A stretch of DNA of 39,254 nucleotides from Mycobacterium sp. GTDB taxonomy: Bacteria; Actinomycetota; Actinomycetes; Mycobacteriales; Mycobacteriaceae. The notes beneath the pieces are model-generated. The model was not told where the DNA came from. It worked only from the letters and a program-made list of their open reading frames with translations, and made no database searches. Where the stretch lies: the NCBI GenBank assembly GCA_025966225.1, contig JAOPVI010000338.1, positions 1 through 39,254 on the forward strand, written 5' to 3'. This document shows positions 1 through 11,305 of this stretch, one piece after another. The translations under genes and the position numbers were made by a program. Position 1 is the stretch's first letter, and the number at the start of each line of letters is the position of its first letter.

Positions 1-2260
<2,260 letters not shown>

Positions 2261-2286
<26 letters not shown>

Positions 2287-2740
2287 GTTCGGCTGCCGGA
2301 CTCTTCTTTTCGTCGCCAACGTGCGAAGCGAGACTGAACCCCAGTGCCTCGTATACGCCACGCGCCGCGGCGTTGGCGACATCGACCCGCAAGGTGACGG
2401 TTCGCACTCGCTGTGCGCGCGCCCAGTCCACCGCAGCCGACACCAGAAGCTGGCCCAGCCCCTGGCCCCTGGCGCTCGGCTCGAGCCACAGCGAGTACAG
2501 GTAAACGGAGTCGGCATGCTCGCGTTGTGCCCCGATCAACCCCACCGGGCGGTCGTCGACGACCGCCGCGAACTGGGCGTGGGCGCGCAACCGTCGTCTC
2601 CACTGCGCCGCGGTGAAGGACGACTCCTCGAGAACCTGGGGATCGTGGGGGCCGAGCGAGTCGTAGAGCGCCTGCAGGCGCAGTTCCGCGAAGGCGCGCC
2701 AATCCGACTCGGTCAGTCGGGTGACCCTGGACGTGTTCAT
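2261..2740 (-). CDS. GNAT-family N-acetyltransferase
   Basis: The 159-residue protein has the GNAT fold. The acetyl-CoA pyrophosphate loop is seen as LEPSARGQGLGQLLVSAAV (R-G-Q-G-L-G), followed by the C-terminal motif NAAARGVYEALGF. The N-terminus (VTRLTESDWRAFAELRLQAL) is typical of the small stand-alone acetyltransferases. The substrate cannot be told; amines, antibiotics or protein N-termini are all possible in this family. The ATG at 2740 lies only 39 bases from the divergent start at 2780, so the two genes share a very short promoter region. The 3' end overlaps the convergent PH-domain gene by 26 bases. M. tuberculosis does not have this gene between Rv1417 and uvrC as I recall it, so it belongs to the variable part of the locus. 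Confidence 0.9.
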
Positions 2741-2773
2741 GCGGCGACGAGCGGCGCCATCGGTCCAATACGA

Positions 2774-2779
2774 TAGAAT
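2774..2779 (+). promoter_or_regulatory. Candidate -10 hexamer of the murL-murD2 block
   Basis: TAGAAT fits the mycobacterial -10 pattern TANNNT. It is followed at once by GTG (2780) and by a second GTG at 2789. No Shine-Dalgarno sequence precedes either codon. A transcript starting about 7-10 bases downstream would be leaderless or nearly so and would favour the GTG at 2789. The position is seen in the sequence; promoter activity is inferred. Confidence 0.4.
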
Positions 2780-3601
2780 GTGCTGATAGTGACCGATTTT
2801 CGCACGTCGACGACCGCTCTGGACGTCGTATCCACCTCAATGCGTGGCATTGGTGAAATCGGTCACCCGGTGTTCGCTGCCACGCAGGTCATGGCCCGTC
2901 CCGGAACCAACCCCACCATCAGCGTCCCCGTGGTCGATGGCCGCGCGCTCGACGTCGAAGCGATCTGGGCGTACCTGGCCGAACCCGCCGAGTTCTTTGG
3001 TTTCGCCATGCCGGACCGTGACGGCTTGTCGGACGCAATCGCGCAGTTCATCGCCACGGTTGGGCGTTCGGCTGCTGCGAGGATCTTCGCGCTGAGCATT
3101 ACCATCGCGGAGCTCGAGGGTTCCGCGCAGTTCGTGGTCGCCGGTTCCGAGGTTCGTTTCACCAGGTCCGAAGCAGTCCGGATCGACGTGTGCGACGCCG
3201 CGTTTCCACTGACGCGATCGGCTGACCCGCTGTGGCGACGCATGGCCGCGCGAACCACGAGCAGGGGTGAAGCGGACCAACTCCGACGCTGGCTGGAAGA
3301 CCGGGGCTACGTCGACGGGTTGTCCTGCGGCCCGGCGTCCGACGTTCCATTCCTCGGTGCGTTGGTCTTCGGGCGTGGGGCCGACGTCTGCGGGGTCGAC
3401 AACGCCGAACCTACGTCGATCCTGACCCAACTTCAGGAGTGCGAGGCCATCGCGCCGATCCGGCGAGCTGACGGTTGCCCCGTCGACGCCGACCGCGTGT
3501 GGTGGATCTCGCCGGGCTATGAAGTGCACCCGGTCGCCGCGATCGGGGCCGACGTGTACGCCGTCGACGAGGCCGCACCTTCTTTTTCGAGGATCAGATG
3601 A
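2780..3601 (+). CDS. Unrecognised protein, first gene of the murL-murD2 block
   Basis: I cannot name this 273-residue protein. It is soluble, with no signal peptide or membrane segment, and begins MLIVTDFRTS (GTG at 2780) or three codons later (GTG at 2789). It overlaps murL by 4 bases (ATGA), so it is almost certainly cotranslated with it. The C-terminal half faintly follows the layout of class IV (fold-type IV) PLP aminotransferases: MAARTTSRGEADQLRRWL, then DRGYVDGL, then WWISPGYEVHPVAAIG, where the family has a K-T-x-R motif, a glycine-rich E-x-x-x-N strand and an xPV-x-x-I end. If that alignment is right, Arg158 replaces the catalytic Lys and the Glu/Asn pair is missing, giving an inactive or repurposed relative. 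This is inference only. Context suggests a role with the muropeptide epimerase and ligase. Confidence 0.75.
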   Translation: MLIVTDFRTSTTALDVVSTSMRGIGEIGHPVFAATQVMARPGTNPTISVPVVDGRALDVEAIWAYLAEPAEFFGFAMPDRDGLSDAIAQFIATVGRSAAARIFALSITIAELEGSAQFVVAGSEVRFTRSEAVRIDVCDAAFPLTRSADPLWRRMAARTTSRGEADQLRRWLEDRGYVDGLSCGPASDVPFLGALVFGRGADVCGVDNAEPTSILTQLQECEAIAPIRRADGCPVDADRVWWISPGYEVHPVAAIGADVYAVDEAAPSFSRIR

Positions 3602-4947
3602 GCACCAAGTTCGACCCGCGGGCGTTCACCGCCATGACCATCGACGGCTATGACTACGCCGATGGCAAGTTCATGGCGCACTACACGCTGCGCGGCACCG
3701 ATCCGGCTGACGACGTCGCGTTCGCGGAGACGATCGACTTCGGAACCACCCTCGGCGACCGTCGGCCAGACGACCGGCTGCTCGGGTTGCTCGCGCTGAC
3801 CTGCTCGCCCAGCTACTACAAGGCCGCCGCTCCGACGCGGATCGAAATCGCCTTTCCGACAGGCGAATTCGAACAGCAGTACCTGCGTGAGCTCATCGCA
3901 GGAGGACTTGGCGAATTCGCATACCGCAACTCACTACCCGATGCGTTGACCCCGACCGTGTCGGGTCCGGTAGGCGAGCGCGTGCCGCCGTCCTCCGACG
4001 ACTGGGACCCAGACCGGGACCCGCTAGTACCCGTCGGCGGCGGCAAGGACTCCGTGGTGACCATCGAGGCGCTCAAGCGTCACGGGATGCGGCCGATGTT
4101 GTTCAGCGTAAACAAGTTCGACCCCATCGATCGGTGCATTGAGGTCAGCGGCCTCGAGAGTGAGCGGGTGAAGCGGGCCATCGATCGGCGCCTCATCGAG
4201 GCCAATGACGAGGGCGCATACAACGGCCACGTGCCGGTGACGGCCATCAACAGCGTCATCGGTCTGATCGTCGCCGACGCGAACGGTCTTGGGCCGGTGG
4301 TGTTGTCGAACGAACGATCGTCAAACGTCGGCAACGTCAGCTGGCTGGGTCACGACGTGAATCATCAGTGGTCCAAGAGCATCCACTACGAGACGCTGTT
4401 GCGCGATACCGTCGCGCAGTTGGGGTTCAACCCCGACCGGTACTTCTCCCTGTTGCGCGGTTTGTCCGAATCCGAGATCGCCGACCGATTTCGCGCGTGC
4501 GCCCAGTACTTCCGGGTGTTCATCAGTTGCAATCGTCCGTTCGCGATCGACGCCGGACGGCGCGGCGCCACCTGGTGCGGGCACTGCCCGAAGTGTTTGT
4601 TCGTCTGGCTCCTCATGGCACCTCGGCTCGGGCGGCCCGAAGTCGAGGCGATCTTCGGCCGCGAACTCTTCGAGGATCGCGACAATCAACTGGGCTTCGA
4701 AGACATCGTCGGACTGGGAGTTCACAAGCCCTTCGAGTGCGTTGGCGAATATTACGAGGCCGCCGAGTCGCTGCTCGCGGTGCTCGACGACGAGCAGTGG
4801 AACGGCTTACCGCTCGTCGAGGAGTTCCGCTCGCGTCGAGGGGACCTGGCGACGGTCGCCGCAGCGAACGACGAATCCGGGCCCGCGGTGAACTACGTGC
4901 CCGCCAGGTACGCGGCCACCTTGGCGTTTGCCGAACTCCCCGGATGA
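3598..4947 (+). CDS. murL: UDP-MurNAc-L-Ala-L-Glu epimerase (MurL-like)
   Basis: MurL converts UDP-MurNAc-L-Ala-L-Glu to the D-Glu form, using ATP to activate the glutamate alpha-carboxylate. It was described in Xanthomonas oryzae as partner of MurD2. The 449-residue protein has a PP-loop-like ATP motif, PVGGGKDSVV (GGGKDS at residues 147-152). It also has VVLSNERSSNVGN in the middle, a Cys cluster TWCGHCPKC (Cys327, Cys330, Cys333) and the tail GLGVHKPFECVGEYYEA. These match the MurL family as I know it. The N-terminus FDPRAFTAMTIDGYDYADGK is also family-like. It overlaps the preceding gene by 4 bases, and murD2 starts 4 bases after its stop. The assignment rests on motifs plus the MurD2 neighbour, without a database search. 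Other PP-loop ATPases are a less likely alternative given this neighbour. Confidence 0.85.
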   Translation: MSTKFDPRAFTAMTIDGYDYADGKFMAHYTLRGTDPADDVAFAETIDFGTTLGDRRPDDRLLGLLALTCSPSYYKAAAPTRIEIAFPTGEFEQQYLRELIAGGLGEFAYRNSLPDALTPTVSGPVGERVPPSSDDWDPDRDPLVPVGGGKDSVVTIEALKRHGMRPMLFSVNKFDPIDRCIEVSGLESERVKRAIDRRLIEANDEGAYNGHVPVTAINSVIGLIVADANGLGPVVLSNERSSNVGNVSWLGHDVNHQWSKSIHYETLLRDTVAQLGFNPDRYFSLLRGLSESEIADRFRACAQYFRVFISCNRPFAIDAGRRGATWCGHCPKCLFVWLLMAPRLGRPEVEAIFGRELFEDRDNQLGFEDIVGLGVHKPFECVGEYYEAAESLLAVLDDEQWNGLPLVEEFRSRRGDLATVAAANDESGPAVNYVPARYAATLAFAELPG

Positions 4948-4951
4948 CGTG

Positions 4952-6277
4952 ATGGTTGAGCCGTTGCCCAACCTCGCGGGCCTGGTCGTCGGAGTGTGGG
5001 GCTTCGGCCGCGAGGGACTATCGATGGCCAGGACCGCCGCAGCGGCGGGGGCCGCGCGCATCGACGCCGTCGACGACGCGGGATTGCGTCCGATCGACGT
5101 GCCGGACGACATCGATCGGTTGACCGTCTACCGCGGGGCCGAACATCTCGACCGCCTTCGCCATTGCGACATCGTGTTCGTGAGTCCCGGAGTGCCATGG
5201 GCACAACCGTTATTCGCCGAACTGCGCGACTCCGGCGTCCGGGTCTCCAGTGCGGCCGACTGGTTCGTCTCCCAGCACGCCGAGCGCACGATCGGCGTCA
5301 CCGGGACCAAGGGCAAGAGCACCACCGCGTCGTTCCTCGGACATCTGCTGGGCTCGCTCGGCGTCGACGTCGTCGTCGCCGGGAACATCGGAACGCCGCT
5401 TTCGGACCTGGCCCCCGACGGCGAGCCCATCGTGGTGGCCGAGTTGTCGAGCCAACAAGCTGCGCTGCTGTCGGTGTCACCCGCGTTGGCGATCGTCACC
5501 AATCTCTTTGAGGATCACCTGGATTGGCACGGGGACACCGAGTCCTACTACCTCGCAAAGGCCAACGTCTTTCGCAACGGCGCCCAGGCCCTGGTGACCA
5601 CGCCAGAAACGCTCGCCAGCTTCGAAAGGGTCGGGGTCAGCTCGTTTCCCTCCCTCCTGCTCGTCGACCCCAACGTCATCGGCTGGCCCGCGGGGGACAC
5701 GGTGATGGGCTACGCACACAACGTCTCCAACGGCGCACTGGCCATCGCCGCCGCGGGCCTCGTGCTCGGCCGACCGGTCACCCGGGAGGAGGCCGAGGCT
5801 GCCAAGCAGACGTTCCATGGCCTGCCCCACCGACTGCAGACCGTGCGGACCACCGGACGGACCCGTTGGATCGACGACACGTTGGCGACCACGGGGGAGA
5901 GCGTCGTCGCCGCACTGATGGCGATGGGCCCCGACGAGCACGTCGCACTGATCGTGGGTGGCATGGACCGCCAGTTGAACTACGACCAGGTCGACGCGTA
6001 CCTGTGCAGCGGCGCGCGTCGGGTTTCGCTCATCCAGGCCCCCACCAACGGCGCGGCCATCGGTCGCGAATACGCCGCGGCGAATCCGGCGCAGGTCCAT
6101 CTGGTCGACAGCCTCCAGGCCGCAGTACAGGCGGCGGCGTCGTTGCCCGATGTCGACGTCGTGCTGCTCTCGCCCGGCGCAGCGAGCTACGACCTCTTCG
6201 CCAACTACGTGGCCAAGGCCACCGCCTTCTGCGAGCTCATCGATGGCCTCTCGGGTCCCGTCGGCGGGCCGCACTAA
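4952..6277 (+). CDS. murD2: UDP-MurNAc-L-Ala--L-Glu ligase (MurD2-like)
   Basis: This is a Mur ligase of the MurD group, predicted to add L-Glu (not D-Glu) to UDP-MurNAc-L-Ala, making the MurL substrate. From the ATG at 4952 it has 441 residues; an ATG at 4928 inside murL would add eight. An N-terminal Rossmann domain shows GVWGFGREG. The ATP loop [11 protein letters not shown] begins at residue 115. [11 protein letters not shown] and YYLAKANVF follow, with Lys203 at the usual carbamylated-Lys position. The C-terminal part has PHRLQTV, DDTLATT (308-314), [11 protein letters not shown] and [14 protein letters not shown]. In ordinary MurD the DDTLATT site reads NDSKATN and the GGMDRQ site has a Lys; both D-Glu-contacting lysines are replaced here. 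The uvrC promoter overlaps its stop codon. Confidence 0.86.
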   Translation: MVEPLPNLAGLVVGVWGFGREGLSMARTAAAAGAARIDAVDDAGLRPIDVPDDIDRLTVYRGAEHLDRLRHCDIVFVSPGVPWAQPLFAELRDSGVRVSSAADWFVSQHAERTIGVTGTKGKSTTASFLGHLLGSLGVDVVVAGNIGTPLSDLAPDGEPIVVAELSSQQAALLSVSPALAIVTNLFEDHLDWHGDTESYYLAKANVFRNGAQALVTTPETLASFERVGVSSFPSLLLVDPNVIGWPAGDTVMGYAHNVSNGALAIAAAGLVLGRPVTREEAEAAKQTFHGLPHRLQTVRTTGRTRWIDDTLATTGESVVAALMAMGPDEHVALIVGGMDRQLNYDQVDAYLCSGARRVSLIQAPTNGAAIGREYAAANPAQVHLVDSLQAAVQAAASLPDVDVVLLSPGAASYDLFANYVAKATAFCELIDGLSGPVGGPH

Positions 6278-6280
6278 CCT
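6275..6280 (+). promoter_or_regulatory. -10 hexamer for a leaderless uvrC transcript
   Basis: TAACCT fits TANNNT and overlaps the murD2 stop codon (TAA at 6275-6277). The uvrC GTG lies 7 bases after it, the spacing expected when transcription starts on the start codon itself. There is no Shine-Dalgarno sequence before 6288. uvrC can therefore be expressed independently of the murL-murD2 block. No clear -35 is seen. Confidence 0.5.
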
Positions 6281-6287
6281 GGAAGCC

Positions 6288-8276
6288 GTGCCCGATCCAG
6301 CGACGTACCGACCGGCGCCCGGATCCATCCCCACCGAACCCGGCGTCTACCGGTTTCGCGATCCGCGCGGCCGCGTCATCTACGTGGGCAAGGCCAAGAA
6401 CCTCCGGAGTCGGCTGAACTCCTATTTCGCCGACCTGTCGGGGCTGCTACCAAGAACTCGCCAGATGGTGATGACGGCGGGCAGCGTCGAGTGGACGGTG
6501 GTCAGCACCGAGGTCGAGGCGCTCCAGCTGGAATACAACTGGATCAAGGAGTTCGATCCGCGGTTCAACATTCGCTACCGCGACGACAAGTCGTATCCGG
6601 TGTTGGCCGTGACGCTCAACGAAGAGTTTCCTCGACTGTTCGTGTACCGCGGACCGCGTCGCAAGGGGGTCCGGTACTTCGGCCCGTACTCGCACGCGTG
6701 GGCCATCCGCGAGACGCTCGACCTGCTCACCCGGGTGTTTCCGGCGCGCACGTGTTCGGCGGGGGTGTTCAAGCGGCACAACCAGATCGACCGGCCGTGC
6801 CTGTTGGGTTACATCGACAAGTGTTCCGCGCCGTGCGTGGGTCGGGTCAGCGCCGAAGAGCACCGCAGGATCGTGCTGGACTTCTGCGACTTCCTGGCGG
6901 GCAAGACCGACAGGCTGGTCCGAGACATGGAACGGCAGATGCACACGGCTGCCGAGGAACTGGACTTCGAACGGGCTGCGAGGTTGCGCGACGACATCGG
7001 CGCATTGAAGCGGGCCCTCGAGAAGCAGACGGTGGTGTTCGGCGACGGCACCGACGCGGACGTGGTGGCCTTCGCCGACGACGACCTCGAGGCGGCCGTT
7101 CAGGTGTTCCACGTACGCGGCGGTCGAGTGCGCGGCCAGCGCGGCTGGATCGTCGAAAAGTCAGGAGAGCCCGGGGAATCGGAACAGGTGCGGTTGGTCG
7201 AGCAATTCCTCACGCAGTTCTACGGTGAGCAAGCCGAGTTGGGCGATGCCTCCGATGAGGCGACCAATCCGGTGCCACGCCAGGTCCTGGTGCCCTGCCT
7301 ACCGGACAACGCAGACGAACTCGCGACCTGGCTCTCGCAACTGCGCGGCTCGCACGTGTCGCTGCGGGTGCCGCAGCGCGGCGACAAGCGTGCGCTCGCA
7401 GAGACCGTGCACCGCAATGCGAAGGACGCGCTCGCGCAGCACAAGCTCAAGCGCGCGGGCGACTTCAATGCGAGATCCGAAGCACTGCAGAGCATTCAGG
7501 AATTCCTTGGGCTGGCCGATGCACCGCTGCGCATCGAATGCATCGACATCAGCCACGTTCAGGGCACAGACGTGGTCGCCTCCCTGGTCGTGTTCGAAGA
7601 CGGGCTCCCACGCAAGTCGGACTATCGGCACTACGCCATCCGTGAGGCGGCGGGCGACGGGCGCTCCGACGATGTCGCGTCCATCGCCGAGGTCACGCGA
7701 CGGCGCTTTCAGCGCCACGTCGCCGATGCGGAACGTCCACTCGTCGAAGACGGCAAGTCGCGGCGTTTCGCCTACCCGCCAAACCTCTTCGTCGTCGACG
7801 GCGGCGCGCCCCAGGTGAATGCGGCCGCGGCGGTGCTCGACGAGTTCGGGGTGACCGATGTCGCCGTCATCGGCCTGGCCAAGCGGCTGGAAGAAGTGTG
7901 GGTGCCATCACGAAAAGGGGAGCCGGCCGATCCCATCATCCTCCCGCGCAACAGCGAAGGGCTGTACATGCTGCAGCGCGTGCGTGACGAGGCGCACCGC
8001 TTCGCGATCAGCTACCACCGCAGCAAGCGGTCCAAACGGATGACGGCGTCGGCCCTCGACGAGGTGCCGGGGCTGGGTGAGCAGCGCCGGAAGGCGCTCG
8101 TCACGCACTTCGGCTCGGTGGCCAAGCTCAAGGGCGCCAGCGTCGAGGAGCTCGTCGCCGTACCCGGCATCGGCGCCGCGACGGCCAAGGCCGTACTGGT
8201 GGCGCTCGGTGGAGCCGTCGAATCCGGCGCGCCCGCAGAGCTCATCGACGATGATCAGAAGACGGCATCTGGATGA
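6288..8276 (+). CDS. uvrC: Excinuclease ABC subunit C
   Basis: UvrC makes both incisions around a DNA lesion in nucleotide excision repair, acting with UvrB. From the GTG at 6288 it has 662 residues and begins [15 protein letters not shown], essentially as in M. tuberculosis (Rv1420). The GIY-YIG endonuclease domain comes first ([20 protein letters not shown]). A UVR motif follows ([20 protein letters not shown]), then the RNase H-like nuclease ([20 protein letters not shown]). The tandem helix-hairpin-helix end ([24 protein letters not shown]) closes the protein. The longer open frame back to 6150 runs inside murD2 and is not credible. The stop overlaps a possible rapZ ATG at 8273. Confidence 0.97.
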   Translation: MPDPATYRPAPGSIPTEPGVYRFRDPRGRVIYVGKAKNLRSRLNSYFADLSGLLPRTRQMVMTAGSVEWTVVSTEVEALQLEYNWIKEFDPRFNIRYRDDKSYPVLAVTLNEEFPRLFVYRGPRRKGVRYFGPYSHAWAIRETLDLLTRVFPARTCSAGVFKRHNQIDRPCLLGYIDKCSAPCVGRVSAEEHRRIVLDFCDFLAGKTDRLVRDMERQMHTAAEELDFERAARLRDDIGALKRALEKQTVVFGDGTDADVVAFADDDLEAAVQVFHVRGGRVRGQRGWIVEKSGEPGESEQVRLVEQFLTQFYGEQAELGDASDEATNPVPRQVLVPCLPDNADELATWLSQLRGSHVSLRVPQRGDKRALAETVHRNAKDALAQHKLKRAGDFNARSEALQSIQEFLGLADAPLRIECIDISHVQGTDVVASLVVFEDGLPRKSDYRHYAIREAAGDGRSDDVASIAEVTRRRFQRHVADAERPLVEDGKSRRFAYPPNLFVVDGGAPQVNAAAAVLDEFGVTDVAVIGLAKRLEEVWVPSRKGEPADPIILPRNSEGLYMLQRVRDEAHRFAISYHRSKRSKRMTASALDEVPGLGEQRRKALVTHFGSVAKLKGASVEELVAVPGIGAATAKAVLVALGGAVESGAPAELIDDDQKTASG

Positions 8277-8288
8277 CGGGGGGCGCCC

Positions 8289-8320
8289 AGCAATCAGCGA
8301 GCAGCGAGCAATCAGCGAGC
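8289..8320 (+). repeat. Imperfect 18-bp tandem repeat upstream of rapZ
   Basis: A 14-base unit, AGCAATCAGCGAGC, occurs at 8289-8302 and again at 8307-8320 (period 18). It lies between the uvrC stop and the preferred rapZ start at 8339. If rapZ began at 8273 instead, it would encode a Ser/Glu/Gln-rich stretch (SASSEQSAS). This looks like slippage in a non-conserved leader rather than a functional site. Confidence 0.7.
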
Positions 8321-8338
8321 CGCGAAGGCGGATCGCGC

Positions 8339-9244
8339 ATGGCTGAGCACCTGCATCACGACGGAGTGGACGACGGTGCGGCCGGCATCGACGTGCTCCT
8401 GGTGACCGGACTCTCCGGTGCAGGTCGGGGTACGGCCGCGAAGGTGCTCGAGGATCTCGGCTGGTACGTGGCCGACAATCTGCCGCCCGAGTTGATCGCG
8501 CGCATGGTCGAGCTCGGTCTGGCGGCTGGCTCGCGGATCACCCAGTTGGCGGTCGTGATGGACGTCCGCTCGCGTGGCTTCACGGGTGACCTCGACTGGG
8601 TCCGCACGGAGCTGGCCACCCGCCAGATCACCCCGCGGGTGCTGTTCCTGGAGGCGTCCGACGACATCCTGGTGCGGCGCTACGAACAGAACCGGCGCAG
8701 CCATCCGCTCCAGGGCAATCAGACACTCGCCGAAGGGATTACCGCCGAACGCGCCATGCTGGCTCCGGTGCGCGCCGTTGCGGACCTCGTCATCGACACG
8801 TCTACGTTGTCAGTCCACGAACTTCGAACCGCCATCGAGAATGCGTTCGGGGGCGAGACGGTCGCGCACACCAGCGTCACCGTCGAATCGTTTGGCTACA
8901 AGTACGGATTGCCGATGGACGCGGATACCGTGATGGACGTCCGGTTCTTGCCAAACCCGCACTGGGTCGACGAGTTGCGCCCGCACACGGGGCAGCATCC
9001 GGCGGTCAGCGATTACGTACTGAGCCAACCGGGGGCGGCGGACTTCATCGACACCTACCATCGGCTGCTGGAGGTCGTCATCGACGGCTACCGCAGGGAG
9101 GGAAAGCGCTACATGACCGTCGCCATCGGATGCACGGGCGGCAAGCACCGCAGCGTTGCGATCGCCGAGGCGCTCGCAACGCGGTTGTCCGGTGGCGACC
9201 AGTTGACGGTGCGGGTCCTGCACCGGGACATGGGCCGAGAATGA
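8339..9244 (+). CDS. rapZ: RapZ-like nucleotide-binding protein (Rv1421)
   Basis: In E. coli RapZ is an RNA-binding adaptor that targets the GlmZ sRNA and so controls glucosamine-6-phosphate synthase. In actinobacteria its role is unclear. The start at 8339 gives 301 residues, the same as M. tuberculosis Rv1421, and places LLVTGLSGAGRGTAAKVLEDLG near the N-terminus. A start at 8273 (ATGA overlap with uvrC) would add 22 non-conserved residues. The P-loop reads G-x-x-G-A-G-R, with Arg where most P-loops have Lys, a feature of the actinobacterial proteins. The C-terminal domain has ESFGYKYGLPMDAD, DVRFLPNPHW and IGCTGGKHRSVAIAE. It overlaps cuvA by 4 bases in the conserved uvrC-rapZ-cuvA-whiA order. 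Confidence 0.94.
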   Translation: MAEHLHHDGVDDGAAGIDVLLVTGLSGAGRGTAAKVLEDLGWYVADNLPPELIARMVELGLAAGSRITQLAVVMDVRSRGFTGDLDWVRTELATRQITPRVLFLEASDDILVRRYEQNRRSHPLQGNQTLAEGITAERAMLAPVRAVADLVIDTSTLSVHELRTAIENAFGGETVAHTSVTVESFGYKYGLPMDADTVMDVRFLPNPHWVDELRPHTGQHPAVSDYVLSQPGAADFIDTYHRLLEVVIDGYRREGKRYMTVAIGCTGGKHRSVAIAEALATRLSGGDQLTVRVLHRDMGRE

Positions 9245-10254
9245 GCTCGCGGATCGTCGCGCTCGGCGGCGGCCACGGGCTTTACGCCACCTTGTCCGCG
9301 GCGCGGCGGCTCACGCCCCACGTCACCGCCGTCGTCACGGTGGCCGACGACGGAGGGTCCTCCGGCCGGTTGCGCAGCGAGCTGGACGTCGTGCCGCCCG
9401 GCGACCTACGAATGGCGTTGGCGGCGTTGGCATCTGACAGTCCACATGGTCAACTGTGGGCCACCATCATCCAGCACCGGTTCGGTGGCAGCGGTGCTCT
9501 GGCAGGCCACCCCATCGGGAATCTGCTCCTGGCCGGGCTCAACGAGGTGCTCGCCGATCCCGTCGCGGCCCTCGACGAACTGGGCCGCATGCTGGGCGTC
9601 AAGGGCCGGGTCTTGCCCATGTGCCCGATCGCGTTGCAGATCGAGGCCGACGTCGCGGGGCTGGAGTCCGACCCGCGGATGAGCAGGGTGATCCGGGGGC
9701 AGGTGGCGGTCGCCACCACTGTCGGCAAGGTACGTCGGGTGCGGCTGTCGCCGGGAAATCCGCCTGCGACACGGCAGGCGGTGGACGCGATCATGGCTGC
9801 GGACGTGGTGGTGCTTGGCCCGGGTTCCTGGTTCACCAGCGTGATTCCGCACGTGCTGGTGCCCGAAATGGTGGCCGCGCTGCAGGCCACCCGGGCCAGG
9901 CGGGCGTTGGTCTTGAATCTGGTCGCCGAGCCAGGGGAGACCGCGGGCTTCTCGGCCGAGCGTCACATTCACGTGCTGGCGCAACACGCGCCGGGATTCA
10001 CCGTCAACGACATCGTCGTCGACGCCGTCCGTGTACCGGGTGAACGCGAGCGGGATCAGCTAAGACATACCGCTGCCATCTTGAATGCCCACGTTGAGTT
10101 TGCTGACGTGTCCAGACCTGGTACACCTTTACATGACCCGGCGAGGTTGGCCGCGGCATTGGAGCGCGTACGGCTGCGCGGCAGCGCGCCCGCGAGCACA
10201 CTTCAGGAGCCGACGGCGCCCACGCCTGCCGCCCGGTCAATCGACGAGAGGTGA
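9241..10254 (+). CDS. cuvA: CuvA / YvcK-family protein
   Basis: This family (YvcK, GlmR) is needed for normal cell shape and growth on certain carbon sources. In mycobacteria CuvA localises to growing poles, and homologues bind UDP-GlcNAc. The protein has 337 residues from the ATG at 9241. It starts with the glycine-rich strand [14 protein letters not shown] and [15 protein letters not shown], and has [24 protein letters not shown] and [18 protein letters not shown]. The Asp and Gly residues expected to form the nucleotide-sugar site are present. The upstream open frame to 9130 is a rapZ shadow. The ATGA overlap with rapZ implies coupling; whiA follows 7 bases after the stop. Confidence 0.96.
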   Translation: MSSRIVALGGGHGLYATLSAARRLTPHVTAVVTVADDGGSSGRLRSELDVVPPGDLRMALAALASDSPHGQLWATIIQHRFGGSGALAGHPIGNLLLAGLNEVLADPVAALDELGRMLGVKGRVLPMCPIALQIEADVAGLESDPRMSRVIRGQVAVATTVGKVRRVRLSPGNPPATRQAVDAIMAADVVVLGPGSWFTSVIPHVLVPEMVAALQATRARRALVLNLVAEPGETAGFSAERHIHVLAQHAPGFTVNDIVVDAVRVPGERERDQLRHTAAILNAHVEFADVSRPGTPLHDPARLAAALERVRLRGSAPASTLQEPTAPTPAARSIDER

Positions 10255-10261
10255 CGATTTC

Positions 10262-11245
10262 GTGGCGATGACAGCCGAGGTCAAAGACGAGCTCAGTCGT
10301 CTGATCATCAACTCGGTGAGTGCGCGTCGTGCCGAGGTGGCGTCGTTGCTTCGCTTCGCGGGCGGGCTCCACATCGTCGCGGGGCGCGTCGTCGTCGAGG
10401 CAGAAGTGGACCTCGGCGTGATCGCCCGGCGGCTGCGCAAGGACATCCACGACTTGTACGGCTACAACGCCGTCGTGCACGTGCTGTCGGCCAGCGGCCT
10501 CCGCAAGAGCACCAGGTACGTCGTGCGGGTTGCGCAGGACGGTGAGGCCTTGGCCCGTCAGACCGGGCTCTTGGACCTGCGCGGTCGGCCGGTGCGTGGC
10601 CTACCCGCCCAGGTGGTCGGCGGCAGCGTCGGCGATGCCGAAGCCGCTTGGCGGGGAGCATTTTTGGCGCATGGGTCGCTCACCGAGCCCGGCCGTTCGT
10701 CGGCCTTGGAGGTCAGCTGCCCGGGCCCCGAGGCGGCGCTGGCGCTGGTGGGCGCGGCTCGGCGGCTGGGGGTCAGTGCGAAGGCCCGGGAGGTGCGGGG
10801 GAGCGATCGCGTGGTCGTTCGCGACGGCGAGGCCATCGGAGCGCTGTTGACCCGCATGGGGGCACAGGACACGCGCTTGGTCTGGGAGGAGCGACGGCTG
10901 CGCCGCGAGGTGCGGGCGACGGCGAACCGGTTGGCGAACTTCGACGACGCGAATCTCCGGCGCTCGGCGCGTGCGGCGGTGGCTGCGGCGGCGCGGGTCG
11001 AGCGCGCGTTGGAGATCCTTGGCGACACCGTGCCCGACCACCTGTCTTCGGCCGGCAGGCTGCGGGTGGAGCATCGCCAGGCGTCGCTGGAGGAGCTCGG
11101 GCGGCTCGCTGAGCCGCCCATGACGAAAGATGCTGTCGCGGGACGTATTCGAAGGCTGCTCTCGATGGCCGATCGCAAGGCCAAGCAGGACGGGATCCCC
11201 GACACCGAGTCTGCGGTCACCCCTGATCTGCTGGACGACGCGTAG
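10262..11245 (+). CDS. whiA: WhiA sporulation/division regulator
   Basis: WhiA is a DNA-binding regulator of cell division genes in actinobacteria, working with WhiB in Streptomyces. Its N-terminal domain resembles LAGLIDADG homing endonucleases but has lost catalysis, and a C-terminal helix-turn-helix binds DNA. From the GTG at 10262 it has 327 residues ([14 protein letters not shown]), matching the mycobacterial protein. [23 protein letters not shown] and [19 protein letters not shown] are the family's conserved runs, each seen complete. The end [16 protein letters not shown] is the recognition region. A Shine-Dalgarno-like GAGAGG lies at 10246-10251. In M. tuberculosis whiA is followed by Rv1424c onward; here those genes are absent and gap is only about 870 bases away. 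Confidence 0.96.
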   Translation: MAMTAEVKDELSRLIINSVSARRAEVASLLRFAGGLHIVAGRVVVEAEVDLGVIARRLRKDIHDLYGYNAVVHVLSASGLRKSTRYVVRVAQDGEALARQTGLLDLRGRPVRGLPAQVVGGSVGDAEAAWRGAFLAHGSLTEPGRSSALEVSCPGPEAALALVGAARRLGVSAKAREVRGSDRVVVRDGEAIGALLTRMGAQDTRLVWEERRLRREVRATANRLANFDDANLRRSARAAVAAAARVERALEILGDTVPDHLSSAGRLRVEHRQASLEELGRLAEPPMTKDAVAGRIRRLLSMADRKAKQDGIPDTESAVTPDLLDDA

Positions 11246-11293
11246 CCGCTTCAGCGCTTTGGCACTCCAAGTCCGTGTGCCGCCTTCAAGGCC

Positions 11294-11299
11294 TAGGTT
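11294..11299 (+). promoter_or_regulatory. -10 hexamer for a leaderless solute-binding-fold gene
   Basis: TAGGTT fits TANNNT and the GTG start follows 6 bases later, so the mRNA probably begins on the start codon. No ribosome binding site is present. This marks the gene at 11306 as separate from the whiA operon. Confidence 0.5.
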
Positions 11300-11305
11300 G
11301 GATGG

